From JACCTU01 sp963737405 (GTDB lineage Bacteria > Actinomycetota > Thermoleophilia > Gaiellales > Gaiellaceae): a stretch of DNA of 64,000 nt. A program made the position numbers and the translations under genes. The stretch lies in the NCBI GenBank assembly GCA_963737405.1, contig CAVTSL010000014.1, positions 62,001 through 126,000 on the forward strand, written 5' to 3'. Under the pieces are notes generated by a model. That model did not search any database. It was not told where the DNA came from and saw only the letters and a list, made by a program, of their open reading frames with translations. Shown here piece by piece: positions 18,953 to 28,028 of this stretch (position 1 is the first letter of the stretch; each line of letters opens with the position of its first letter).

Positions 18953-19503
18953 GCGTCGTCGCCCGCAGGCCCGCCTGGGCCGACGTGATCCTCGAGCACG
19001 CGTACGACACGCGCCTCGCGCAGCGCGTGATCGCACAGCTCGCGGCCTCCGAGGTGTCGGGGCTCGCGTTCTGCCGGCTGCTCGAGCGCTGGGCGCGCGG
19101 CGACGCCGATCCGTGCACGCCGGGCCGTCGGGAGGCCGCGCTGCAGCGCGCCGCCGAACGCGTCGAGACCGCGCTGACGGGGCTCGAGGAGCCGCTCGGT
19201 CGCTACCTGTTCGAGCTCGAGGCCGACCGCGCCGAAGGTCGAAGCTGGTACTCCGAGCCGACGCACGCCGAGCTCCTCGACTGGCAGCCGGTGCTGAAGC
19301 GGGCGGGCGTGCACGCGTCGCCCGCGCGGGTCGCGCAGGTCTACCTCGAGCTCGCCGTGCTCGTGCGCGCGCTCGAAGGGCTGTCGAGCGCGGCGCAGTG
19401 GCGGAGCGAGATCGAGCGCTCGAACCTCTGGGCCGGCCTGTTCGACCTCCGCGAGAACCTGCTCGGGCGGGCGCTCGAGGACCTCCGCGCACTCGCGGCG
19501 TGA
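18949..19503 (+). CDS. Hypothetical protein, cotranscribed with RNase J
   Basis: A 184-residue, mostly helical, Arg/Glu/Leu-rich protein starting at TTG 18949 inside the RNase J stop. It has no signal peptide, TM segment or recognised motif. It ends overlapping the next gene by 4 bases (GTGA), so it lies in a tightly coupled three-gene unit with rnj and the LigB-like gene. Function unknown; the aspartate/arginine-rich helical content would suit a structural or binding role, but nothing more specific can be said. Confidence 0.7.
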   Translation: MSVVARRPAWADVILEHAYDTRLAQRVIAQLAASEVSGLAFCRLLERWARGDADPCTPGRREAALQRAAERVETALTGLEEPLGRYLFELEADRAEGRSWYSEPTHAELLDWQPVLKRAGVHASPARVAQVYLELAVLVRALEGLSSAAQWRSEIERSNLWAGLFDLRENLLGRALEDLRALAA

Positions 19504-20322
19504 TCGTCTTCGCGGCGATCGCGCCGCACGGGGACATCGCGATCGAGGAGGCGTGCGCGCCGGACGAGCTCGACCTCGGGCGGGCGACGCGCGAGGGGAT
19601 GGGGGAGCTCCGGCGGCGCTTCGAGGCCGCAAGCCCCGACGCGACGATTCTGTTCACGCCTCACAACGCGCACGTCGAGCGGCACTTCGGGGTCGTCGTC
19701 GCGGCGGCGCTGAAGGGCGGGCTCGGCGACTTCCTCCCGGGCGGGGCCGCCGAGCTCCGGCTCGAGTGTCCCGTCGACCGAGACCTCGCGCGGGACGTGC
19801 TCGACGCCCTCGACGACGCGGGGATCCCGGCCGTCGGCGTCAGCTTCGGCGGGAACGTCGCGGAGGAGTCGATCATGCCGCTCGACTGGGGCACGTTCGT
19901 CCCGCTCTGGCACCTCGGCGGCCGGACGGAGCCGCAGGTGCCGGTCGTCGTCGTCAGCCCGGCGCGAGACCGGCCGCCGGAGGAGCACGTCCGCGCCGGG
20001 GCTGCGATCGCGGCGGCTGCTCGGGGCCGCGTGGCGGTCGTGGCAAGCGCCGACCACGGCCACGCGCACAGCGCGGACGGGCCGTACGGGTTCGACCCGG
20101 CGGCCGCCGACTTCGACGCGCGGATCGTCGAGCTCGTCGAGTCCGGACGGCTCGATCGGTTCGCCTGAGCTCGATCCGGGGCTCGTCGCCGACGCGAAGG
20201 CGGACAGCTGGTGGCAGCTCCTCCTCCTCGCGGGCGCGGTCGGCGGCCACGGCACGGTCGAGCTGCTCTCGTACGAGGCGCCGACCTACTACGGGATGCT
20301 CTGCGCCTCGATATCGTTCTGA
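19500..20322 (+). CDS. LigB-like extradiol dioxygenase family protein, with one frameshift
   Basis: Class III extradiol dioxygenase (LigB/catalytic subunit B) fold. The putative metal-ligand region is AAIAPHGDIAIEE at the N-terminus, with TPHNAHVE near residue 58 and ASADHGHAHSADGPYGFDP near 180. In the annotated frame the protein ends at 20168, but one base later the frame continues with LDPGLVADAKADSWWQLLLL, AGAVGGHGTVELLSYEAP and on to TGA at 20320-20322, the expected family C-terminus. One extra T at about 20166 explains the break, giving about 274 residues. Many homologues are AMMECR1-associated or of unknown substrate, so aromatic ring cleavage is not assured. Confidence 0.78.
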
Positions 20323-20326
20323 TATC
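20310..20326. promoter_or_regulatory. Twin GATATC sites upstream of the RHH/HTH regulator
   Basis: GATATC occurs at 20310-20315 (within the palindrome CGATATCG) and again at 20321-20326, 11 bp apart (one helical turn), ending 12 bp before the regulator start. Ribbon-helix-helix proteins often bind such phased half-sites, so this is a candidate autoregulatory operator. The spacing is seen; the binding is inferred. Confidence 0.4.
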
Positions 20327-20337
20327 CTGATAGCACG

Positions 20338-20691
20338 ATGGCGAAAGAGCCGCTCTTCGTTCGCATCCCGGTCGCCGAGGCACGGAAGCTCGACGAGGCC
20401 TCGAGGCGCCTCGAGACGCCGAAGAGCCGCCTCGTCGCCGAGCTCGTGGCGCGCCACCTCGAGCAGCCGGTCGGGATCGACGCGCTCAAGGGTGCACCGG
20501 TGGGGCGGGCCGAGTTCGTCCCCGTGAACGAGCTCGAGGTGCTCACGCTCGAACAGCTCGGCACGCTCCTCAGCCTCGAGCCCGACGTCGTGCGCGAGCT
20601 CGCCGAGCGCGGGGAGCTCCCGGGACGCAAGCTCGGCGACGAGTGGCGCTTCTCGCGCGCCGCCGTGCTCGGCTGGCTCGCAGGGGACTAG
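20338..20691 (+). CDS. DNA-binding protein: RHH-like N-terminus plus excisionase-type HTH
   Basis: A 117-residue protein. Residues 5-43 (LFVRIPVAEARKLDEASRRL onward) match a ribbon-helix-helix pattern: a beta strand, then two helices with LVAELVARHL. Residues 68-115 (LTLEQLGTLLSLEPDVVREL, ERGELPGRKLGDEWRFSRAA) match an excisionase/MerR-like winged HTH that reads DNA. The combination suggests a small transcription factor rather than a phage excisionase, because no integrase or attachment site is nearby. It sits just before ftsK and behind a low-GC double GATATC sequence. Confidence 0.75.
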   Translation: MAKEPLFVRIPVAEARKLDEASRRLETPKSRLVAELVARHLEQPVGIDALKGAPVGRAEFVPVNELEVLTLEQLGTLLSLEPDVVRELAERGELPGRKLGDEWRFSRAAVLGWLAGD

Positions 20692-20714
20692 CGGCGCGCG
20701 TCGAATCGGCGCCC

Positions 20715-22886
20715 ATGGCGCGGAAGAAGCGCAAGAGTCCGCTGCGCCCTCGGGTTCCCGCGCGCGTCAAGAAGCGCAGGGGCCGCCGACAGCGCGGCCA
20801 CCACCACCCCGAGCTCTGGGGGCTCGGGCTCGCCGCCGCGGGGTTGTTCCTCGCGACGCTCTTCTGGTTCGGGTGGGAGGGAGGTGTCGTCGGCGGCTGG
20901 ATCGTCGACGGCTTCCGCGGCGCGATCGGTGCAGCGGCGTACGCGGCGCCGGCCGCGTTGATCGCGATCGGCCTGCTCATGGTCGCGCGAAGCGCCCTCG
21001 TCGACGTGCGGCCGTTCCGCACCGGGCTGACGGTGCTCACGCTCGGGCTGCTGCTCGCGCTCGGCGCAGACCACGGCGGGCTCGCCGGCGGAGCGCTCGA
21101 AGGGCTCGTCGGCACGCTGCTCGGCTCGACCGGCGCGGCGATCGTCGGCGTCACGGCGGTCGTCGTCGGCGCGCTGCTCCTCTCGGGCGCGTCGCTCGGC
21201 GCGCTCCTCCGTCAGTCGGGCCATGCAGTTCACACCGCGGCGACCGCTCGAACCCGACGCGCGAGCCGGGCCGTGACGCAAGCAGCAGACTGGTACAAGG
21301 AACCCGCCCCGGCGCGCGCTGCCGAGCCCCCCGTCGACGCGGTGCACGACTACCCCGACGTCGTCGGCGACCCCCCGCCGCTCCTCGTCCACGAGCCCGA
21401 CGCGGAGACGCAGACCGAATTGCCGACCGTGTTCGAGGACACCCTCGAGTCGCACAGCGACTACGAGCTCCCGGACCGCACGCTTCTCCGCCGGTCGGCG
21501 CCCGCAAAAACCCCTGCTCAGGGCGATAATCGGATCGCCGAGGCGCTCGTCCAGACGCTCGCCAACTTCGGCGTCGACGCGACGATCGTCGGAGAGATCG
21601 CCGGGCCGCGCGTCACGCGCTACGAGCTCCGCCTCGCGCCGGGGACGAAGGTCGCGAAGGTCGCCGCGCTGAAGGACGACCTGAGCTACGCGCTCGCGAC
21701 GACCGAGATCCGCATCCTCGCGCCGATCCCCGGCAAGCAGGCGGTCGGCGTCGAGGTACCGAACCTCAGCCCGAACATCGTCACGCTCGGAGACATCTTC
21801 GACGACCTGCCCGCGAGCGCCAGCCCGCTCTCGGTCTGGCTCGGCAAGGACATCTCGGGCAGCTCGGTCTGGACCGACCTCGCGCGGATGCCGCACATCC
21901 TGATCGCGGGGACGACGGGCTCGGGCAAGTCGGGCTGCATCAACACGATCCTCACGTCGATCCTCCTGCGCTCGACGCCCGACGACGTGCGGATGATCCT
22001 GATCGACCCGAAGCGGATCGAGCTCGGCTTCTACGAGTCGATCCCGCACCTGCTCACGCCGGTCGTCTCGAACCCGAAGCAGGCCTCCGCGGCGCTGATC
22101 AACGTCGTGACCGAGATGGAGCGCCGCTACGAGAAGCTGAGCATCCTCCGCGCGCGCAACCTGCCCGAGGCGAACCGCGCCCTCCGCTCGCGCGGCGAGC
22201 AGCCGCTCCCGTACCTCCTCGTCGTGATCGACGAGCTCGCCGACCTGATGATGACGAGCCCCCAGGAGGTGGAGGACGCGATCATCCGCCTCGCGCAGAA
22301 GTCGCGCGCGGTCGGGATCCACCTCGTGCTCGCGACGCAGCGCCCGTCCGTCGACGTGATCACCGGGATGATCAAGGCGAACGTCCCGTCGCGGATCGCG
22401 TTCGCCGTCTCGAGCCAGACCGACTCGCGCGTGATCCTCGACTCGAACGGGGCGGAGAGCCTCCTCGGCCAGGGCGACATGCTCTTCAAGCCGCTCGGCA
22501 CGTCGCGGCTCCAGCGCGTCCAGGGCGCGTTCGTGACGGAGGAAGAGGTCACGCTCGTCGTCGAGCAGTGCCGGGCGCAGCGCGAGCAGGAGCTCGACGA
22601 GTCGCTCCTCGAGGCCCACGACGTGCAGGTCGAGGCCGACGACGGCGACGACGTGTTCGACCCCGACGAGGACCCGCTCCTCGACCGGGCGATCGAGATC
22701 GTGGTCACGGCCCAGACCGCCTCTACGAGCCTGCTCCAGCGGCGGCTCAGGGTCGGCTACACGCGGGCCGGCAGGCTGATCGACATGCTGGAGCGGCGCG
22801 GGATCATCTCGGGCTACGAGGGCTCGAAGCCGCGGCGCGTGCTGATCGGCGAGGCCGAGCTCCAGCGGGCGACCCTGGCCGAATGA
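20715..22886 (+). CDS. ftsK: DNA translocase FtsK/SpoIIIE
   Basis: Pumps chromosomal DNA through the division septum. From ATG 20715 it has 723 residues: a very basic N-terminus, four TM helices (about residues 40-180), a short linker, the alpha/beta motor with Walker A GTTGSGKS near residue 400 and Walker B LLVVIDELADLMM, and a C-terminal winged-helix gamma domain (LLQRRLRVGYTRAGRLIDML) that reads KOPS/SRS-type polarity sequences. The open frame extends upstream to 20643, but those residues lie inside the preceding regulator gene and are not family-like. Confidence 0.94.
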   Translation: MARKKRKSPLRPRVPARVKKRRGRRQRGHHHPELWGLGLAAAGLFLATLFWFGWEGGVVGGWIVDGFRGAIGAAAYAAPAALIAIGLLMVARSALVDVRPFRTGLTVLTLGLLLALGADHGGLAGGALEGLVGTLLGSTGAAIVGVTAVVVGALLLSGASLGALLRQSGHAVHTAATARTRRASRAVTQAADWYKEPAPARAAEPPVDAVHDYPDVVGDPPPLLVHEPDAETQTELPTVFEDTLESHSDYELPDRTLLRRSAPAKTPAQGDNRIAEALVQTLANFGVDATIVGEIAGPRVTRYELRLAPGTKVAKVAALKDDLSYALATTEIRILAPIPGKQAVGVEVPNLSPNIVTLGDIFDDLPASASPLSVWLGKDISGSSVWTDLARMPHILIAGTTGSGKSGCINTILTSILLRSTPDDVRMILIDPKRIELGFYESIPHLLTPVVSNPKQASAALINVVTEMERRYEKLSILRARNLPEANRALRSRGEQPLPYLLVVIDELADLMMTSPQEVEDAIIRLAQKSRAVGIHLVLATQRPSVDVITGMIKANVPSRIAFAVSSQTDSRVILDSNGAESLLGQGDMLFKPLGTSRLQRVQGAFVTEEEVTLVVEQCRAQREQELDESLLEAHDVQVEADDGDDVFDPDEDPLLDRAIEIVVTAQTASTSLLQRRLRVGYTRAGRLIDMLERRGIISGYEGSKPRRVLIGEAELQRATLAE

Positions 22887-23023
22887 CCTGCTCTGCTTTA
22901 GCCGTTCTGGCCTAACCGCGAGGCTCGCGCGGAGTCTCATCTATGCACGGCGTCGGCAACGGGATAGCATCCCGCTGCCCTGACCCGGGCCAGTAACGAA
23001 AAGAGAAGTCAGGAGGAGTCTTG

Positions 23024-24067
23024 TTGAGCAAGAAGCGTTTCCTGCCGCTCGCGGTAGCGGTAGCGGTCATTGCCGTGCTTGCCGCCATCCTCGGCGGCAC
23101 CGCTCCGGCGGCGCAGAAAGCGGCGACGGCGAAGGTCGGTCTCGTCTCCGACGTCGGCCGGTTCAACGACAAGTCGTTCAACCAGTCGGCACTCGAGGGT
23201 CTTCAGCGCTCCCAGCGCGTCCTGAAGGTGCAGACCCGCGCGGTCGAGTCACGTGCGGCGAGCGACTACATCGCCAACCTCGCGAGCCTCTCGAGGCAGG
23301 GGTACAGCCCGACGATCGGCGTCGGCTTCCTGCTCGCCGACGCGGTGAACACCGTCGCGCGACAGTTCCCGAACAGCCGGTTCGCGATCATCGACTACTC
23401 CGTGAAGGCGCCGCCGTTCACGGATGCGTCCAAGGGCGTCGCGACCCCGCGGAACGTTCGCGGTCTGACGTTCAACACGAACGAGAACAGCTACATGATC
23501 GGCTGCCTCGCGGCGCTCATGGCACGGCGCGCCGGCGGCAACACGATCAGCGCGGTCGGCGGCCTGAACATCCCGACCGTGAGCATCTTCATCGCGGCCT
23601 ACCGGGCCGGCGCCCAGCGCTGCGTCCGCGGCACCCAGGTCCTGATTGCGTTCTCGCAGGACTTCGTCGCACAGGACAAGTGCAAGGAGATCGCGCTGAA
23701 CCAGATCTCCCAGGGCTCCCGGGTCGTGTTCCAGGTCGCCGGTGGCTGCGGCCTCGGTGCGCTCGACGCCGCGCGTGAGCGCGGCCGCTGGGGCATCGGC
23801 GTCGACAAGGACCAGTCGAACCTCGGCGCGCACATCCTCACGAGCGCCGTGAAGCGCGTGGACACGTCCGTCTTCCTCACCTCGCAGACTGCGAAGAGCG
23901 GAAAGTTCAGGGGCGGCGTCGACGCGGTCTTCAACCTGAAGAACAAGGGCGTGGCGATCGGGAAGATCAGCCCGCGCGTCCCGAAGGCGTTCATCAAGAG
24001 GATGAACGCGCTCAGGCCGCTCATCATCAGCGGCAAGATCAAGCCTCCGAAGTCGCTCGGTCAGTAA
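23024..24067 (+). CDS. BMP-family nucleoside-type substrate-binding protein, no lipobox
   Basis: Bmp/PnrA-like periplasmic-binding protein for an ABC importer; family members bind purine nucleosides or related ligands. It has an N-terminal signal sequence (FLPLAVAVAVIAVLAAILGG) but no Cys at the cleavage site, so it should be secreted or remain TM-anchored rather than become a lipoprotein. The family block GLVSDVGRFNDKSFNQSALE follows. TTG 23024 is preferred over TTG 23021 because AGGAGGAG at 23011-23018 then sits at normal distance. The 134-bp leader has a small hairpin (CGGGAT/ATCCCG, 22960-22974). A strong terminator follows. Confidence 0.9.
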   Translation: MSKKRFLPLAVAVAVIAVLAAILGGTAPAAQKAATAKVGLVSDVGRFNDKSFNQSALEGLQRSQRVLKVQTRAVESRAASDYIANLASLSRQGYSPTIGVGFLLADAVNTVARQFPNSRFAIIDYSVKAPPFTDASKGVATPRNVRGLTFNTNENSYMIGCLAALMARRAGGNTISAVGGLNIPTVSIFIAAYRAGAQRCVRGTQVLIAFSQDFVAQDKCKEIALNQISQGSRVVFQVAGGCGLGALDAARERGRWGIGVDKDQSNLGAHILTSAVKRVDTSVFLTSQTAKSGKFRGGVDAVFNLKNKGVAIGKISPRVPKAFIKRMNALRPLIISGKIKPPKSLGQ

Positions 24068-24090
24068 AGAGGGCTTAACGGAGCTCGGCC

Positions 24091-24125
24091 GGAGGGCGGG
24101 ATACGATCCCGCCCTCCGCGTTTTT
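24091..24125 (+). terminator. Intrinsic terminator after the first BMP gene
   Basis: A perfect 12-bp stem (24091-24102 with 24106-24117; arm GGAGGGCGGGAT) with a 3-nt ACG loop, then GCG and five T residues (24121-24125). It lies just before the second BMP gene, so transcript levels of the two binding proteins and the downstream importer genes can differ, either by partial termination or by a separate promoter. Confidence 0.9.
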
Positions 24126-24143
24126 CCGACCCGAGGAGGATGG

Positions 24144-25199
24144 ATGAGAGCACGACGCTGGCTGCCGCTCCTGCTTGCGCTCGTCGCCGTCACAGCCGCC
24201 GGATGCGGCGGGGACGACAACGAGAGCGGTGGCGCGACGACGGCCGAGACCCAGGCCGAGTCGGTCACGGCCGGTCTCGTCTCGGACGTCGGCCGGTTCA
24301 ACGACAAGTCCTTCAACCAGAGCGCCCTCGAGGGCCTGAACAAGGCGAAGGCTGACCTGGGCGCCGACACCCGCGCGATCGAGTCGCGCGCGGCCGGCGA
24401 CTACGTGCCGAACCTGTCCTCGCTCGCGCGGCAGCACTACGACGTCACGATCGGCGTCGGGTTCCTGCTCGCGGAGGCCGTGAACAGCGTGGCGCGGAAG
24501 TTCCCCGACGAGAACTTCGCGATCATCGACTACTCGGTCAAGGCACCGCCGTTCACCGACGCGGCGAAGAACGTCGCGACGCCGACGAACGTCCAGGGCC
24601 TCACGTTCGCGACGAACGAGAACAGCTACCTGATCGGCTGCATGGCCGCGATGATGGCCAAGAAGCAGGGCGGCAAGCAGGTCATCTCCGCGGTCGGCGG
24701 CCTGAAGCTCCCGACCGTGGACATCTTCATCGCGGGCTACCAGGACGGCGCGAAGGCCTGCAACCCGGGCATCCAGGTGCTCGTCGCCTACTCGCAGGAC
24801 TTCGTCGCACAGGACAAGTGCAAGGAGATCGCGCTGAACCAGATCGCGCAGGGCTCGCAGGTCGTCTTCGCAGTCGCCGGAGGCTGCGGCCTCGGCGCGC
24901 TGGACGCGGCGAAGGAGAAGGGCAAGTGGGGGATCGGCGTCGACAAGGACCAGTCGGACCTCGGGCCGCACATCCTCACGAGCGCTGTCAAGCGTGTCGA
25001 CACATCGGTCTTCGACACGGTGAAGTCCGTCCAGGAGGGGTCGTTCAAGGGCGGCACCGACGCGCTCTTCAACCTCGAGAACGACGGCGTCGCGATCGGG
25101 AAGACCTCGGACAAGGTGACCCAGGACATCCTGGACAAGGTCGACGAGCTGAAGCAGCAGATCATCGACGGCCAGCTGACGCCGAAGTCCACGCTTTAG
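24144..25199 (+). CDS. BMP-family nucleoside-type substrate-binding lipoprotein
   Basis: Tandem paralogue of the preceding gene and probably the main receptor of the importer. The signal peptide ends in the lipobox VTAAGC, so the mature protein is anchored by a lipidated Cys. The family block GLVSDVGRFNDKSFNQSALE and VAYSQDFVAQDKCKEIALNQ are shared almost unchanged with the neighbour. GAGGAGG ends 4 nt before ATG 24144. The 351-residue length is normal. A second terminator separates it from the ATPase gene. Confidence 0.93.
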   Translation: MRARRWLPLLLALVAVTAAGCGGDDNESGGATTAETQAESVTAGLVSDVGRFNDKSFNQSALEGLNKAKADLGADTRAIESRAAGDYVPNLSSLARQHYDVTIGVGFLLAEAVNSVARKFPDENFAIIDYSVKAPPFTDAAKNVATPTNVQGLTFATNENSYLIGCMAAMMAKKQGGKQVISAVGGLKLPTVDIFIAGYQDGAKACNPGIQVLVAYSQDFVAQDKCKEIALNQIAQGSQVVFAVAGGCGLGALDAAKEKGKWGIGVDKDQSDLGPHILTSAVKRVDTSVFDTVKSVQEGSFKGGTDALFNLENDGVAIGKTSDKVTQDILDKVDELKQQIIDGQLTPKSTL

Positions 25200-25213
25200 C
25201 CGTCGGGGGGTAC

Positions 25214-25245
25214 GGGGCGGATCTTTCTCGATCCGCCCCTTCCCT
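25214..25245 (+). terminator. Terminator-like hairpin after the second BMP gene
   Basis: A perfect 10-bp stem, GGGGCGGATC (25214-25223) with GATCCGCCCC (25230-25239), loop TTTCTC, followed by the pyrimidine run TTCCCT. The U-tract is weak, so partial termination or 3'-end protection of the abundant binding-protein mRNA is likely. Confidence 0.75.
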
Positions 25246-25269
25246 CCATCTGCTTAGAATCGCCAGCAG

Positions 25270-26799
25270 GTGGCGTCGGAGACTCCCGTCCTCGAGATGC
25301 GCGGAATCACGAAGCGCTTCCCGGGCATCGTCGCGAACGACGCTGTCGACTTCGACCTACGCGCCGGCGAGGTACACGCCCTCCTCGGCGAGAACGGCGC
25401 GGGCAAGTCGACGCTGATGAACATCCTCTACGGCCTCTACACGCCCGACGAGGGCGAGATCTTCGTCAAGGGGAAGCCGGTGCGGATGGAGTCGCCGCGG
25501 GAGGCGATCGCCCAGGGGATCGGGATGGTCCACCAGCACTTCATGCTGATCCCGGTCATGACGGTCGCCGAGAACGTCGTGCTCGGGGAGGAGCCCCGGC
25601 ACGACGGCATCCTGCTCGACTACGACAAGGCGGAGGAGCGCGTCGGCGAGCTCGCGCGAAGCTTCAAGTTCTCGATCGACCCGCGCGCGCTCGTCCAGAC
25701 GCTGTCCGTCGGGACGCAGCAGCGCGTCGAGATCCTCAAGGCCCTCTACCGGAGCGCGGACATCCTGATCATGGACGAGCCGACCGCCGTCCTCACGCCG
25801 CAGGAGGCGAAGGAGCTCTTCGAGATCCTGCGCACGTTGACGCGCGAGGGGATGGCGGTCATCTTCATCACCCACAAGCTCGACGAGGTCCTCGACATCT
25901 CCGACCGGATCACCACGCTCCGCCGCGGGAAGGTGATCGAGACGGTGCCGCGGGAGGGGGCTACCGAGGCGGGCCTCGCGCGGATGATGGTCGGACGCGA
26001 GGTGCTGCTCCGCGTCGACAAGCAACCGGCGAGCCCGGGCGAGCCCGTGCTCTCGGTCGACCACCTCTCGGTGCTCGACGAACGCGGGCTCCCGGCGGTG
26101 CGCGACGTCTCGTTCCAGGTGCGCGAACGGGAGATCGTCGGGATCGCCGGCGTGGACGGCAACGGCCAGACCGAGCTGATCGACGCGCTCACCGGCCTGC
26201 GGCGAGTCGAGTCGGGCAGCGTCGTCGTCGCAGGGCACGACCTGACCGGCAGCGACGCGAGGGACCATCTCGACGAGGGCATCGGCCACATCCCGGAGGA
26301 CCGGCAGCGGCGCGGCCTCGTGCTCGAGTTCAGCCTCGCGGAGAACCTGTCCCTCTACGCCTACCGCCAGCCCCCCGTCTCGCGCTTCGGCTGGCTCCGT
26401 CCGCGCCGGATGGTGGAGCGCGCCCGCGGCCTGCTCGGTGCGTACGACGTCCGCGGCGGCGGACCGCAGACGCGTGCGGCCGCGCTCTCCGGCGGCAACC
26501 AGCAGAAGGTCGTCCTGGCACGGGAGGTCGAGCGCGACCCGAAGGTGCTGATCGCGGCGCAGCCGACGCGCGGCCTGGACGTCGGCGCGATCGAGTTCGT
26601 GCACCGCAGGCTCGTCGAGGAGCGCGACGAGGGCCGCGCGATCCTGCTCGTCTCGTTCGAGCTCGAGGAGGTGCTGTCGCTCTCCGACCGCATCCTCGTC
26701 GTCTACGAGGGCGAGATCGTCGGCGAGTATCCGCCGACGGCGACGCCGGAGGAGCTCGGCCTGGCGATGATCGGCGGCACGCGGGAGGCGGCGGCGTGA
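25270..26799 (+). CDS. ABC transporter ATPase, sugar/nucleoside type (two ATPase domains)
   Basis: Powers the BMP importer. Two fused ABC domains: the first has Walker A GENGAGKST at residues 40-48, Walker B ILIMDEPTAVL and LSVGTQQRVEILK; the second is degenerate at its P-loop (GVDGNGQTE) but keeps LSGGNQQKVVLAREV. This asymmetric layout is typical of the ribose/nucleoside class, where one site is catalytic. The GTG start at 25270 has only a weak upstream purine run. It overlaps the first permease gene by 4 bases. Confidence 0.93.
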   Translation: MASETPVLEMRGITKRFPGIVANDAVDFDLRAGEVHALLGENGAGKSTLMNILYGLYTPDEGEIFVKGKPVRMESPREAIAQGIGMVHQHFMLIPVMTVAENVVLGEEPRHDGILLDYDKAEERVGELARSFKFSIDPRALVQTLSVGTQQRVEILKALYRSADILIMDEPTAVLTPQEAKELFEILRTLTREGMAVIFITHKLDEVLDISDRITTLRRGKVIETVPREGATEAGLARMMVGREVLLRVDKQPASPGEPVLSVDHLSVLDERGLPAVRDVSFQVREREIVGIAGVDGNGQTELIDALTGLRRVESGSVVVAGHDLTGSDARDHLDEGIGHIPEDRQRRGLVLEFSLAENLSLYAYRQPPVSRFGWLRPRRMVERARGLLGAYDVRGGGPQTRAAALSGGNQQKVVLAREVERDPKVLIAAQPTRGLDVGAIEFVHRRLVEERDEGRAILLVSFELEEVLSLSDRILVVYEGEIVGEYPPTATPEELGLAMIGGTREAAA

Positions 26800-28028
26800 G
26801 CTCCGCTCCGGAGCCCGAGACTCCCACCCCGCCGACCGGCGGCGACTACGCGCCGAGCACGGCCTCCCGCATGGCCTTCTACCAGCGGGCCGGCGGCGTG
26901 CTCACGCCGATCATCACGACGATCTTCGCGTTCCTGATCGGGGGCGCGGTCGTCGCGGCGACCGGCCACAACCCGATCTCGACCTACAAGGGCATCTTCG
27001 AGGGCACGGGGCTCAACTGGTTCTTCCCGTGGGTCGACGGTGACGCTCGAATCGCCGCCGAGTTCAACCTGCAGCAGACGCTGCTCGTCACGACGCCGCT
27101 GATCCTGACCGGGCTCGCGGTCGCGTTCGCGTTCCGGTGCGGGATGTTCAACATCGGCGGCCAGGGTCAGTACACGATGGGCGCGATCACGTCGGTCTGG
27201 GTCGGCTCGGTCTGGGCGGGCCTCCCCGGCGTGCCGCACGCGATCATCGCGATCGTCCTCGCGATGCTCGCCGGTGCGCTCTGGGCCGGGATCGCGGGCA
27301 TCCTCAAGGCGACCGTCGGCGCGCACGAGGTGATCACGACGATCATGCTCAACTGGATCGCGTACTGGATCGGGACGTGGGCGTTCGGGCTCGGCGGCCC
27401 TCTGCAGAACGACGCGAACAAGTCCGTTCCGATCTCGAACGACATCGTCCCGAACGTCCATCTCCACGTCTGGTGGGGCGACGCGCAGCTCCAGGGTCTG
27501 CACATCGGGTTCTTCATCGCGATCGCGGCACTCGTCGTGTACTGGTTCGTCCTCAACCGGACGACGCTCGGCTACGAAGTGCGTGCGGTCGGCTACAACC
27601 CCGAAGCCGCACGGTACGCGGGCATCAACGTCGCGCGGAACTACTTCCTGGCGATGGCGATCGCCGGCGCGTTCGCCGGCCTCGGCGGCGCCATGGACAT
27701 CCTCGGGTGGCAGTTCAGGCTCGGCTCGCTCGACGTCCAGACCTCGACCATCGGCTTCATCGGGATCGCCGTCGCGCTGCTCGGCCGGAACACGGCGGTC
27801 GGAGTGTTCTTCTCGTCGCTCCTCTTCGGCGCGCTCCTCTACGGGACCTCGACGCGAAGCCTCGATCCCGAGGTCTTCCCGCCGCAGTTGGCCGGGAACC
27901 TGACCCTGATCATCCAGGCGCTGGTCCTGCTCTTCATCGGTGCCGACGTGCTCGTGGTCTACGTCTGGAACCTCCGGCGGAAGATCCGGCGGAAGGAGAC
28001 CGCGCCGCCCGCCGAGGCCCGGGTATGA
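26796..28028 (+). CDS. ABC transporter permease, nucleoside type (first)
   Basis: A 410-residue BPD-transp-2 family permease. It has a Pro-rich cytoplasmic N-terminus, then about nine TM helices with the family block GLAVAFAFRCGMFNIGGQGQ and TTIMLNWIAYWI. It pairs with the next gene as a heterodimeric membrane channel. GTG start overlaps the ATPase stop, and the stop overlaps the next ATG (ATGA), so subunits are made in coupled amounts. Confidence 0.93.
   Translation: MSSAPEPETPTPPTGGDYAPSTASRMAFYQRAGGVLTPIITTIFAFLIGGAVVAATGHNPISTYKGIFEGTGLNWFFPWVDGDARIAAEFNLQQTLLVTTPLILTGLAVAFAFRCGMFNIGGQGQYTMGAITSVWVGSVWAGLPGVPHAIIAIVLAMLAGALWAGIAGILKATVGAHEVITTIMLNWIAYWIGTWAFGLGGPLQNDANKSVPISNDIVPNVHLHVWWGDAQLQGLHIGFFIAIAALVVYWFVLNRTTLGYEVRAVGYNPEAARYAGINVARNYFLAMAIAGAFAGLGGAMDILGWQFRLGSLDVQTSTIGFIGIAVALLGRNTAVGVFFSSLLFGALLYGTSTRSLDPEVFPPQLAGNLTLIIQALVLLFIGADVLVVYVWNLRRKIRRKETAPPAEARV

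Noticed and set aside
20338..20691. Excisionase of a mobile element
   Set aside because: No integrase, attachment-site duplication or phage genes nearby; the protein also has an RHH-like N-terminus and sits in a core-gene context.
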